A stretch of DNA of 64,000 nucleotides, from contig CAYGSJ010000001.1 in NCBI GenBank assembly GCA_964352665.1, forward strand, positions 124,001-188,000, given 5' to 3'. The notes under the pieces are model-generated. The model was not told where the DNA came from, did not search any database, and saw only the letters and a list, made by a program, of their open reading frames with translations. The stretch comes from UBA1672 sp964352665. Its GTDB lineage: Bacteria; Pseudomonadota; Alphaproteobacteria; Micavibrionales; Micavibrionaceae. Positions 25,566-32,949 of the stretch are shown here, in pieces. The position numbers and the translations under genes were made by a program. How positions within the stretch are numbered: the first letter of the stretch is position 1; each line of letters opens with the position of its first letter.

Positions 25566-26675
25566 CTATTGTTCTCCTAAAGACTGCATCAAGATATCAC
25601 GAACAGAGGCTTCTTCAACCTCTTGTGTTATGAAAGCATCTCCGATACCTCGAGCAAGAATAAACGTCATCTTATTATTTTTGACTTTTTTGTCCTGATT
25701 CATAGATCTAATCAATTGATCAGCATCTGTAGTAATATTAGCCGCATTAATCGGTAGACCATGAGCCGTTAGGTGTGCCTTTAGTCTCTCTAGATCTTCT
25801 TGCACGCATAAATCCATCTTTACAGAGAGTTCAAACGCCATAACCATACCAATCGAAACAGCCTCACCATGCAAAAGTGATCCATCAAAGCCTGCCGCGG
25901 CCTCAAGAGCGTGACCAAAAGTGTGCCCTAAGTTTAAAAGCGCTCTCTGCCCCTTTTCCTTTTCATCTTCTTCAACAATTTTAGCCTTGGCTCGGCAACT
26001 TGTCTCAACAGCATAAACAACTTCATCGCGGTGACACTTTAGAACTTTTTTTCCGTTTTGGTTTAGCCACTCAAAGAAATGTGCATCAGCAATTAGGCCA
26101 TATTTAAGAATTTCAGCATACCCAGCCTGCATTTGTCTCTCTGGTAGCGTCTTTAGGCATTCGACATCCGTAATAACCGCTGCTGGCTGATAAAATGTAC
26201 CTACAAGGTTTTTTCCAAACTTTGTATTTATACCGGTTTTTCCTCCTACCGCACTATCCACCTGAGATAACAAGGTTGTCGGTACCTGAATGTAGGGTAC
26301 GCCTCTCAATATTGTAGAAGCTGCGAAACCCACCAAGTCACCTATAACACCGCCTCCAACTGCAAAAATAACAGAATCACGTGAAATTCCATGATTAAGT
26401 AGCCAGCCTTGCAAACGCTCGTAATGCTCAAAGGACTTAGTCTGTTCACCATCTGGAAGAGATAGGGAATAAATCGCCTCTGCACCGCCTGCCTCTATAC
26501 TTTGGCTTATAACTTTTGCATAGTTTTCAACATTCTGATCGTGGACTAAAAAGACTTTTTTTGTAGAGAGGTCAAAAGGTACTAACTGATGAATGTTTTC
26601 CAATAAGTCACTCCCGATTATAATCGGATAGCTTCGACCACCTAAGTCTATCTCTATTTTTTTAACTTTCATCAA
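25566..26675 (-). CDS. aroB: 3-dehydroquinate synthase
   Basis: Second shikimate-pathway enzyme, NAD- and Zn-dependent, converting DAHP to 3-dehydroquinate. The 369-residue protein has the NAD-binding GGGVIGDLVGFAASTILRG, PTTLLSQVDSAVGGKTGIN, and the metal ligands in the Glu of EILKYGLI, in NLGHTFGHALEAA and in LLHGEAVSIGM. It overlaps the upstream aroK by 14 bases, so the two are translationally coupled, and abuts the CNNM gene downstream. Confidence 0.97.
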   Translation of the reverse strand: MMKVKKIEIDLGGRSYPIIIGSDLLENIHQLVPFDLSTKKVFLVHDQNVENYAKVISQSIEAGGAEAIYSLSLPDGEQTKSFEHYERLQGWLLNHGISRDSVIFAVGGGVIGDLVGFAASTILRGVPYIQVPTTLLSQVDSAVGGKTGINTKFGKNLVGTFYQPAAVITDVECLKTLPERQMQAGYAEILKYGLIADAHFFEWLNQNGKKVLKCHRDEVVYAVETSCRAKAKIVEEDEKEKGQRALLNLGHTFGHALEAAAGFDGSLLHGEAVSIGMVMAFELSVKMDLCVQEDLERLKAHLTAHGLPINAANITTDADQLIRSMNQDKKVKNNKMTFILARGIGDAFITQEVEEASVRDILMQSLGEQ

Positions 26676-27204
26676 GTTTCGGAAGCTCGTTTAAGATGTT
26701 TTGCACTACAGAATCTATGTTATCTGATGGGTTATCAATATGAATATGGGCCCGAGCATACAGGCTTTTTCTTTCATTTAAAAGAGCTGTAAGTTTAGCT
26801 TCAGGCCTATCTGTTAACAAAAGCGGCCGCGTTTTATTATCTTTCAGGCGCGATAAGAGAACAGGAATGTCTGATTTCAACCAAATTGATACCGCTTTAT
26901 TGCTAATAACGTCCATGGCCTCGGGAATAGTCACCGCCCCTCCACCAGTTGCAATGACGCAACGAGTTTGCACAACATAAGCCTCTATTACTTCCAGTTC
27001 ATACTGACGAAAGAGTGCTTCTCCTTCTTGTGCAAATATCTCCTGTACTGTCCTACCTGTCTCCTGTTCTATTATTTTATCGGTATCATAGAATTCTATA
27101 CCAAGGAATTCAGCTAACTTCTTACCTACGGAAGTTTTGCCGCTTCCCATCATTCCAAGGAGCACAATGGGCCAACCCATGCTTATCTCAGATTCTAATC
27201 TCAT
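26662..27204 (-). CDS. aroK: Shikimate kinase
   Basis: Phosphorylates shikimate at the 3-hydroxyl with ATP. The 180-residue protein has Walker A GMMGSGKTSVG (about residues 17-27), the shikimate-binding FYDTDKIIE, the arginine of FRQYELEVI, ATGGGAV and the lid region DNKTRPLL. The listed start is MRLESEISMGWPIVLLG; the Met at residue 9 is a possible alternative. First gene of the aroK-aroB-CNNM operon, divergent from the small membrane protein before xerD. Confidence 0.96.
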   Translation of the reverse strand: MRLESEISMGWPIVLLGMMGSGKTSVGKKLAEFLGIEFYDTDKIIEQETGRTVQEIFAQEGEALFRQYELEVIEAYVVQTRCVIATGGGAVTIPEAMDVISNKAVSIWLKSDIPVLLSRLKDNKTRPLLLTDRPEAKLTALLNERKSLYARAHIHIDNPSDNIDSVVQNILNELPKLDES

Positions 27205-27306
27205 TATTTTAGTACCTTAGTCAGTATATCCATAGCCATGTTTGCTATATTGCAGTATATTCATTATAAGTACATTATAAAATTTAACAGATTTACAGAT
27301 ACTTAC

Positions 27307-27447
27307 ATGCGATTTCTTGTGAAAATTCTCTTTGCCGCCTTTGTATTCGTTATTGTTGGTGGAATAACGTATATGGCTATTGTGGATGTTAACATAGCCA
27401 GTCAAAACCTTGTAAAAACAGTACCCCAGCATATTTACTTACCCTAG
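27307..27447 (+). CDS. Small single-pass membrane protein (46 aa)
   Basis: A 46-residue protein made of a basic start (MRFLVK), one hydrophobic helix (residues 6-24, ending GGITYMA) and a short polar tail VDVNIASQNLVKTVPQHIYLP. Short proteins of this layout, with a valine/lysine-proline tail of the type VEKxIPxxR, occur at the same position between aroK and xerD in other alphaproteobacteria as I recall. Coding is supported by the helix-tail layout and synteny. The ATG at 27307 is preferred over an earlier one at 27238, which would add a tail of no recognisable character. Function unknown. Confidence 0.6.
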   Translation: MRFLVKILFAAFVFVIVGGITYMAIVDVNIASQNLVKTVPQHIYLP

Positions 27448-27857
27448 GCGTTATTTAAATTCTTATATTTGCCCAGATGTATAATTTTTGCTTCATTTTG
27501 TCAGTTTGAGACTTATAAAGGCACTTATTTGCATAATTATAAAAAAATATTATAGAAAATATTGACAGACAGGTAAATAATAGTGATAAATTTGCATGTA
27601 TTTATGAAAATGGTTTTGACTTGACCTTAAATTAGGGGTATACCGTGGTTTCGTTTTTTTTTCTAAACGACACCTGCCTCGAGTAAAATCATTTTGGATG
27701 TTAGTTATGAGCCCTCCATGTTTTTATGGGTTTTTAGGTTCAGATTAATATTTTGATGGGTATGAAATTTTTCATGCTCATCTATACACACACATGATAA
27801 ACAACATTCTTCAGCGCCATCATTTTGTGCACTGAGAAAAACAAGGAGAAAAGACCT
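27448..27857. other. Non-coding spacer upstream of xerD (410 bases)
   Basis: No credible gene. It is very AT-rich and holds two promoter-like elements on the plus strand. The weaker is TTGACA (27562-27567) with a 16-base spacer to TGATAA (27584-27589); the stronger is listed separately. An imperfect inverted repeat, GGTTTCGTTT (27647-27656) and AAACGACACC (27665-27674), lies just after it. The long leader (about 200 bases) before xerD is otherwise featureless to me. Confidence 0.5.
27616..27644 (+). promoter_or_regulatory. Sigma-70-type promoter upstream of xerD
   Basis: -35 TTGACT (27616-27621), a 17-base spacer and -10 TATACC (27639-27644). It would give a leader of roughly 205 bases before the xerD start. 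The same -10 sequence TATACC occurs at the leuC promoter candidate. Confidence 0.55.
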
Positions 27858-28844
27858 ATGGCACGACCAGGACGTCCATCAATGCCGAAACCAGATTTGA
27901 ACCCTCTTGTGGATTCTTTTCTCGATATGATCACTACTGAACGTGGTGCTGCAATGAACACTCGTCAGGCTTACTGGCGTGACCTTGCAGATGTTACAAT
28001 GTTTTTAAGAAAGCAAAGAAACACTGATTTAGATAAAGCCACAACGGATGAGCTAAAATCTTATCTAAAAGACCTTGGCGAAAAAGCTAACGAAAAAAGT
28101 GACAAGAAGGAGAAAATTGCCGTACGTACAGTAGCAAGACGCTTGTCTGCTCTTCGTCAGTTCTACCGCTTCCTTGTTTCTGAGGGCGTGCGTGAAGATG
28201 ACCCTACATCCACTATTGAAAGCCCTAAGCAGGGTCGTACCCTTCCTAAAACACTAAGTGAAGAGGAAGTGAATATTCTCATTCAAACAGCAGGAGAAAA
28301 AGGTACTACCGAAGGTATTCGACTTGTTTGCCTACTTGAAATGCTTTATGCCACGGGCTTAAGAGTTTCAGAATTAGTTGGCCTACCCCTTTCTGCTATT
28401 GGCGAAACTCAGGAATTTCTTGTTGTTTCAGGAAAAGGTGGCCGTGAGCGTATGGTCCCATTGTCAAAACCAGCACAAGATGCTCTAAATGCCTATCTTG
28501 ATGTTCGCAAAAACCATGTGGGAAGCGAAGGCGTAAAGCAAGATAAATGGCTATTCCCGTCTAAAACATCCGACAGCGGACACTTGACTCGTCAACGTTT
28601 TGCACAACTTTTAAAAGATCTTGCAAAAGAAACAAGTATAGACAATGACCGTGTGAGCCCACACGTCCTTAGACATGCTTTTGCTACACATCTGCTAAGT
28701 AATGGTGCGGATTTACGTTCAGTGCAGAAAATGCTAGGGCATGCTGACATCGCAACAACACAGATTTACACGCATATACTTGGCGAAGATGTGAAGAAAA
28801 CTGTAAAAGACAAGCATCCATTGTCCAAAACAGGTACAAAATAA
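27858..28844 (+). CDS. xerD: Site-specific tyrosine recombinase XerD
   Basis: Tyrosine recombinase that, with XerC and FtsK, resolves chromosome dimers at dif. The 328-residue protein has the N-terminal SAM-like core-binding domain (residues 15-120: LVDSFLDMITTERGAAMNTRQAYWRDL) and the catalytic domain. Its residues are all visible: Arg in ATGLRVSEL, Lys in SGKGGRERMVPL, His and Arg in HVLRHAFATHLL, His in LGHADIATTQ and the nucleophile Tyr in IYTHI. The ATG at 27858 is chosen because AAGGAGA lies 8 bases upstream; a TTG 33 bases earlier is rejected. The position beside accA and divergent from aroK fits the chromosomal XerD rather than an integrase. Confidence 0.95.
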   Translation: MARPGRPSMPKPDLNPLVDSFLDMITTERGAAMNTRQAYWRDLADVTMFLRKQRNTDLDKATTDELKSYLKDLGEKANEKSDKKEKIAVRTVARRLSALRQFYRFLVSEGVREDDPTSTIESPKQGRTLPKTLSEEEVNILIQTAGEKGTTEGIRLVCLLEMLYATGLRVSELVGLPLSAIGETQEFLVVSGKGGRERMVPLSKPAQDALNAYLDVRKNHVGSEGVKQDKWLFPSKTSDSGHLTRQRFAQLLKDLAKETSIDNDRVSPHVLRHAFATHLLSNGADLRSVQKMLGHADIATTQIYTHILGEDVKKTVKDKHPLSKTGTK

Positions 28845-28863
28845 TTACTAATCAAGTGAAGCC

Positions 28864-28895
28864 AGAGCACATTCTAAATAAAGATTATGTGCTCT
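28864..28895 (+). terminator. Putative terminator between xerD and accA
   Basis: Perfect 8-base arms AGAGCACA (28864-28871) and TGTGCTCT (28888-28895) surround a 16-base AT-rich loop. Only a short T-rich run (GTTTCTT) follows, so termination may be partial. Confidence 0.5.
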
Positions 28896-28935
28896 GTTTC
28901 TTAAGGGGACCACATTTCAAGGTGGATTTACACTC

Positions 28936-29880
28936 ATGAGTCAGTTGGACTTTGAAAAACCAATACTCGAATTAGAAGGCAAGATTGCTGAGTTGCGTCA
29001 CGTTGATGCTGATGCAGAAGTCAATATTGCAGATGAAATTGGCCGCATGCAGGCCAAAGCCGATAAACTCCTTATACAAACATACAGCAGATTAAGCCCA
29101 GATCAGAAAGTGCAGGTCGCACGCCACCAAGAACGTCCGCATATGCTGGACTATGTTAAGAGCATGATGACAGATTTTACTCCACTGGCTGGCGATCGCA
29201 ACTTTGCTGAAGACCATGCTCTTCTTGGAGGACTGGCTCGCTTTAAAGGTCAACCCTGTGTAGTTATCGGACATGAAAAAGGTCACGATACAGACAGCCG
29301 TATCAAACATAACTTTGGTATGGCTCGCCCTGAAGGATATCGCAAAGCACAACGCCTTATCAAAATGGCGCAACAGTTTCAAATTCCTGTTATTACGCTT
29401 ATTGATACAGCCGGAGCTTATCCTGGAATTGGGGCAGAAGAACGTGGTCAATCAGAAGCAATTGCCAAATCAATAGAAACATGCCTTAGAGCAGAGGTTC
29501 CGATCATTTCTATCATTATTGGAGAGGGAGGATCTGGTGGAGCCATAGCCATTGGCGTTGCAGATAGAATTTATATGCTTGAGCATTCAATATACTCTGT
29601 AATCTCTCCCGAAGGCTGTGCCTCCATATTGTGGAGAAGCAGAGAATATGCAAAAGAAGCAGCAACAGCACTGAAATTAACTGCACAAGATTTATTGGAA
29701 CTTAAGCTTATTGATAAAATAATTCCAGAGCCTATTGGGGGAGCACATAGGCAAAAAGAAGAGACCATAAGGGCTGTTTCTAAACAAATAAGTGAAGCAT
29801 TGTCTGAACTAATGCCTTGGGATAATAGCCTAACTCAAAAGCGATCCAATAAATTTCTTGAATACGGCAGAAATTTTTAA
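28936..29880 (+). CDS. accA: Acetyl-CoA carboxylase carboxyltransferase subunit alpha
   Basis: Alpha subunit of the carboxyltransferase that transfers CO2 from biotin to acetyl-CoA, the first committed step of fatty acid synthesis. The 314-residue protein starts with the coiled-coil head LDFEKPILELEGKIAELR. It then has the crotonase-like core with FGMARPEGYRKAQRLIKMAQ, TLIDTAGAYPGIGAEERGQSEAIA, GEGGSGGAIAIGVADRI and SVISPEGCASILWR. AAGGTGG precedes the ATG by about 10 bases. It follows xerD, an order conserved in related bacteria. Confidence 0.97.
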   Translation: MSQLDFEKPILELEGKIAELRHVDADAEVNIADEIGRMQAKADKLLIQTYSRLSPDQKVQVARHQERPHMLDYVKSMMTDFTPLAGDRNFAEDHALLGGLARFKGQPCVVIGHEKGHDTDSRIKHNFGMARPEGYRKAQRLIKMAQQFQIPVITLIDTAGAYPGIGAEERGQSEAIAKSIETCLRAEVPIISIIIGEGGSGGAIAIGVADRIYMLEHSIYSVISPEGCASILWRSREYAKEAATALKLTAQDLLELKLIDKIIPEPIGGAHRQKEETIRAVSKQISEALSELMPWDNSLTQKRSNKFLEYGRNF

Positions 29881-29898
29881 TAACTTTCCTCCGTTTCC

Positions 29899-30312
29899 CT
29901 ACTGTACAGAAGCCAACCTTTTTTCTTCCCCAAAACTATATTTTCTCTTATTTTTAAAAAAACCTTCATAATCGGACGAAATACGAGCCCTCTTTTTCAT
30001 GGTATCAAAACTACCGTGCCCTGCATCTATATGCCCTTGCTCATTACTAGCTGCTTGAAAATAAAGCATAAGGAAAACTCTTATAGCGGCTGTCAAAGAC
30101 GTGGCAATATTTTTACAGAGATAAACAAGTGTACAAAGATCATGTACTGAACATTTCTCTCTCTTGGCAATATCGTGTAGAGCATCCCACATTTCTGGTT
30201 CCAGACGAATTGAAGTTCTTCTTCCCATAACAGTTATGTTTCTACTAATAAGTGAACTTTGATTTTTTTGAGCAACGAGCTCGGATATTTCTTTTTGATA
30301 TACGCTTTTCAT
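29899..30312 (-). CDS. Ribbon-helix-helix (RHH_4) domain protein
   Basis: The central part carries GRRTSIRLEPEMWDALHDIA and REKCSVHDLCTL, then a helix VFLMLYFQAA and a short GHIDAGHG. This matches the RHH_4 family of alphaproteobacterial DNA-binding-like proteins, in which a beta strand of an RHH dimer reads the major groove. I place the start at the ATG at 30310-30312 (MKSVYQKEI), where GGG lies about 8 bases upstream; an ATG 12 codons earlier (30346-30348) is also possible. The head (about 28 residues) and basic tail flank the domain. It is beside bolA on the same strand. Target unknown. Confidence 0.82.
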   Translation of the reverse strand: MKSVYQKEISELVAQKNQSSLISRNITVMGRRTSIRLEPEMWDALHDIAKREKCSVHDLCTLVYLCKNIATSLTAAIRVFLMLYFQAASNEQGHIDAGHGSFDTMKKRARISSDYEGFFKNKRKYSFGEEKRLASVQ

Positions 30313-30388
30313 ATTATTACCCACACACTGAGTTTCAATTTTCCCCATGCTATAGTAAACAAAATTATAATGCAACTATGGGATTATA

Positions 30389-30646
30389 TTAATCTAAAAT
30401 TACTATAGATAACGCATGTATATATTTTAGCTCCTCCTTCAAGATATGATACAAAATTTTGTGTGCCTTTACCCTAGTCATTCCTTTTAGTTCATTAGAT
30501 TTAATTGTGATTTTAAAGTGACTTTGGCCTGACCCATCATCTCCTGAATGACCCCTATGCTTATCACTTTCATTTACAACCTCTAGATACATTATATCAA
30601 TTTCTTCTCTTATCTTTTTTTCTATTTTAATTTTTGTAGATTCCAT
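30389..30646 (-). CDS. BolA family protein
   Basis: An 85-residue BolA-like protein, normal for the family. Conserved features are LEVVNESDKHRGHSG, SHFKITIKS, the MTRVKAHKILYHIL helix and the ending KYIHALSI. BolA proteins bind [2Fe-2S] glutaredoxin-type partners through conserved Cys/His and act in iron-sulfur trafficking or regulation. Here the loop His in KHRGHSG and the C-terminal His of IHALSI are present. It is divergent from the DnaJ-domain gene, the usual alphaproteobacterial arrangement with cobS/cobT. Confidence 0.93.
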   Translation of the reverse strand: MESTKIKIEKKIREEIDIMYLEVVNESDKHRGHSGDDGSGQSHFKITIKSNELKGMTRVKAHKILYHILKEELKYIHALSIVILD

Positions 30647-30707
30647 TTTTCACCTGAATTCTGTTTTTATTTTAGTTGTATTTTTTTTGCCAATACTGGC
30701 TGAAATA

Positions 30708-30736
30708 ATGACATACCCAAAGATACGCTGTATAAT
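30708..30736 (+). promoter_or_regulatory. Strong promoter with no leader before the DnaJ-domain gene
   Basis: -35 ATGACA (30708-30713), a 17-base spacer and a perfect -10 TATAAT (30731-30736). Six bases later is the A of the ATG at 30743. The predicted transcription start therefore coincides with the start codon, and there is no Shine-Dalgarno sequence. This points to a leaderless mRNA. Confidence 0.75.
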
Positions 30737-30742
30737 GGATTG

Positions 30743-31351
30743 ATGCCTAGGATTATTTTGAAGTACAAATCGCCAGAATTTGAAGATGAGCACAATAAGC
30801 AGAAATTGTGTACGTGCGATATGCCCGGCTGCATGGATACTGCCGAACATAAGGCGCCTAAACATAGGGGCTTAAATGAATACTATAATTTCTGTTTCGA
30901 GCATATCCGTGAATATAACAAGGCATGGGACTTCTTTTCAGGCATGTCAGAAAGAGAAGTGCAAGACCATATGGTCAATAGTATATACGGCGATAGACCA
31001 ACTTGGAAATACGGAGTGAATGGCGCTTCTCCCTATGATGATTTGTATTATGAGGCTCAAAAAACATATACTTACGGTAATCATTCGTCAGAGCAGCAAA
31101 ATAATAGCAAAAACTCTAGCCAGCTAGGCGGCGGGCCTGAACAGGAGGCGCTTGCTCTTATGGGCTTGGACACGCCCATCACTTTTAATGACATAAAAAC
31201 AAGATACAAGGTTCTTGCAAAAAGATATCATCCCGACCTTAATTCTGATAACCCAGATGCAGAAGAACTTCTCAAGAAGATAAATATGGCGTATACAATT
31301 CTTAAAATGGCTTATGAAGACTTTCAAAAGCTACCCGATCAAAACAACTAA
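30743..31351 (+). CDS. DnaJ (J)-domain protein with C-terminal J domain
   Basis: A 202-residue co-chaperone-like protein. The J domain is at the C-terminus (about residues 135-195) with LGL-type start (ALMGLDTPITFNDIKTRYKV) and the diagnostic HPD in KRYHPDLNSDN, needed to stimulate Hsp70 ATPase. The N-terminal 100 residues contain CTCDMPGC and a later FCFEH, a possible metal-binding cluster typical of this alphaproteobacterial family. The ATG at 30743 is chosen over the adjacent TTG because it matches the predicted transcription start. It precedes cobS, its usual neighbour. Confidence 0.9.
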   Translation: MPRIILKYKSPEFEDEHNKQKLCTCDMPGCMDTAEHKAPKHRGLNEYYNFCFEHIREYNKAWDFFSGMSEREVQDHMVNSIYGDRPTWKYGVNGASPYDDLYYEAQKTYTYGNHSSEQQNNSKNSSQLGGGPEQEALALMGLDTPITFNDIKTRYKVLAKRYHPDLNSDNPDAEELLKKINMAYTILKMAYEDFQKLPDQNN

Positions 31352-31370
31352 ATAGAGTTCGATTTATTTC

Positions 31371-32447
31371 ATGAAAGAAAAAGAGACGGAAATCGAAAAT
31401 TTCGATAAAGAAAAAGAAGCTGCCCGCGGCATGTCCTTTAGCATCACCCAGATAAAGGCCAAAGAAGGAAAATATACGAGTATTCCTGATAAAAAATTCA
31501 ATGTACGGGAAACTTTTGGTATTGATGTCGACTGGGAAGTACCAGGTTTTAGCGAAGATACGCCCAATGTACCTGATATTGATACAACCTATAGGTTTGA
31601 TCACAATACTACCTTGGCAATTCTGGCGGGGTTCATACACAACCGACGCGTTATGATTCAAGGATATCACGGTACCGGTAAATCAACACATATCGAGCAA
31701 GTGGCAGCTAGATTAAATTGGCCATGCGTGCGCATTAACTTGGATAGTCACGTAAGTCGTGTAGACCTTATTGGAAAAGATACTATTGTCTTGCAAGAAG
31801 GTAAGCAAATAACACAATGGAAAGAGGGGCTACTACCCTGGTCAATCCAAAACCCTGTTGCACTGGTTTTTGATGAATATGATGCAGGCCGCCCCGATGT
31901 TATGTTTGTTATCCAGCGCATTCTTGAATCCGAAGGTAAACTCACACTGTTAGACCAAAATATGGTTATCCGCCCTCACCCGGCCTTCCGTCTTTTTGCT
32001 ACGAGCAACACGATCGGGCTAGGCGATACAACAGGTTTGTACCATGGAACGCAGCAAATTAACCAAGGACAAATGGATAGATGGAACGTTGTGACCACGT
32101 TGAACTATCTTCCGCATGACGAGGAAGCTGCAATTGTTCTAGCTAAACTCCCTGAATTTGATACAGCCGAAGGAAAAGATACAATTAGCAAAATGGTCAC
32201 ACTAGCCGACCTGACACGTGAAGGTTTTGTGAATGGTGATTTATCTACCTTGATGTCCCCAAGAACAGTCATTGCATGGGCAGAAAACATGACTATCTTT
32301 CAAGACCGGGAACTGGCCTTCCGCAATGCCTTTTTGAATAAATGTGATGAATCCGAACGCCCAATCGTTGCGGAATATTACCAAAGGTGTTTTGGTATAG
32401 ACTTGCCTGACAGCGCCATCAAAAATATTATTGTCCCTGATAAATAG
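31371..32447 (+). CDS. cobS: Cobaltochelatase subunit CobS (AAA+ ATPase)
   Basis: AAA+ ATPase that with CobT and CobN inserts cobalt into hydrogenobyrinic acid a,c-diamide in aerobic B12 synthesis. The 358-residue protein has an extra head of about 45 residues, then the CobS core starting at NVRETFGIDVDWEVPGF. Walker A is GYHGTGKSTH (about residue 100), Walker B is VALVFDEYDAG and the sensor region is LFATSNTIGLGDTTGLYHG. The head begins with charged repeats (EKETEIENFDKEKEAARG) not usual in the family. It follows the DnaJ gene by 19 bases. cobN is not in this window. Confidence 0.95.
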   Translation: MKEKETEIENFDKEKEAARGMSFSITQIKAKEGKYTSIPDKKFNVRETFGIDVDWEVPGFSEDTPNVPDIDTTYRFDHNTTLAILAGFIHNRRVMIQGYHGTGKSTHIEQVAARLNWPCVRINLDSHVSRVDLIGKDTIVLQEGKQITQWKEGLLPWSIQNPVALVFDEYDAGRPDVMFVIQRILESEGKLTLLDQNMVIRPHPAFRLFATSNTIGLGDTTGLYHGTQQINQGQMDRWNVVTTLNYLPHDEEAAIVLAKLPEFDTAEGKDTISKMVTLADLTREGFVNGDLSTLMSPRTVIAWAENMTIFQDRELAFRNAFLNKCDESERPIVAEYYQRCFGIDLPDSAIKNIIVPDK

Positions 32448-32449
32448 AC

Positions 32450-32833
32450 TTATTTTGGTGGATCCGGCTCTATGACGAATTGTCTAGGGTCTCTTGGCCT
32501 TTCTGGCTGTGTAAATTCAGGCTGATCTTGCCTCTGAACAGAGTGACCAAAATCATCCTCTGCCCGCTCCCGAATTCGATCCAAAAACTCTCCCGTACCT
32601 TCTACGGCTGACTTCCCTGCATCATAGGCATCATCAGCAATGGCGGCTGGTGTCTGTCTGAAAAAATTAAAAGTAGCACCGTGAGCAAACTGTTTTAAAT
32701 TCCCCTCTGTAGGTGTATCTGCCTTCATTGTTTCCTGACAGCCACTTACCCCCATAAAAACGACAAGAACACCTCCGGCAAACATTCCCAGACATCCTCC
32801 CATTTTTCTTCCTGCTTCTGCTATAATCCCCAT
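32450..32833 (-). CDS. Small putative lipoprotein of unknown function
   Basis: A 127-residue protein with an N-terminal hydrophobic stretch (GMFAGGVLVVFMGVSGC) ending in a lipobox-like VSGC, suggesting a lipid anchor, followed by a soluble region that is acidic and Pro-rich at the end (ERPRDPRQFVIEPDPPK). I choose the ATG at 32831-32833, the best-spaced start after AAGGTG; two more possible starts lie 3 and 9 bases or so upstream. I recognise no family. It sits tail-to-tail with cobS (2-base gap), interrupting the cobS-cobT pair. Confidence 0.65.
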   Translation of the reverse strand: MGIIAEAGRKMGGCLGMFAGGVLVVFMGVSGCQETMKADTPTEGNLKQFAHGATFNFFRQTPAAIADDAYDAGKSAVEGTGEFLDRIRERAEDDFGHSVQRQDQPEFTQPERPRDPRQFVIEPDPPK

Positions 32834-32949
32834 AAACATCACCTTATTTTATAATTCAGTTCCATAGTTTTAACATTTTTTGACTTTATCGGTCAAACAA
32901 GATGATCTTTGCTGTAAATACCGGAAAAATAAGATAAGATTGGACTATC

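Noticed and set aside
27858..28844. A phage or island integrase
   Set aside because: The protein is full-length XerD in its usual place beside accA and aroK, with no phage genes or attachment repeats nearby.
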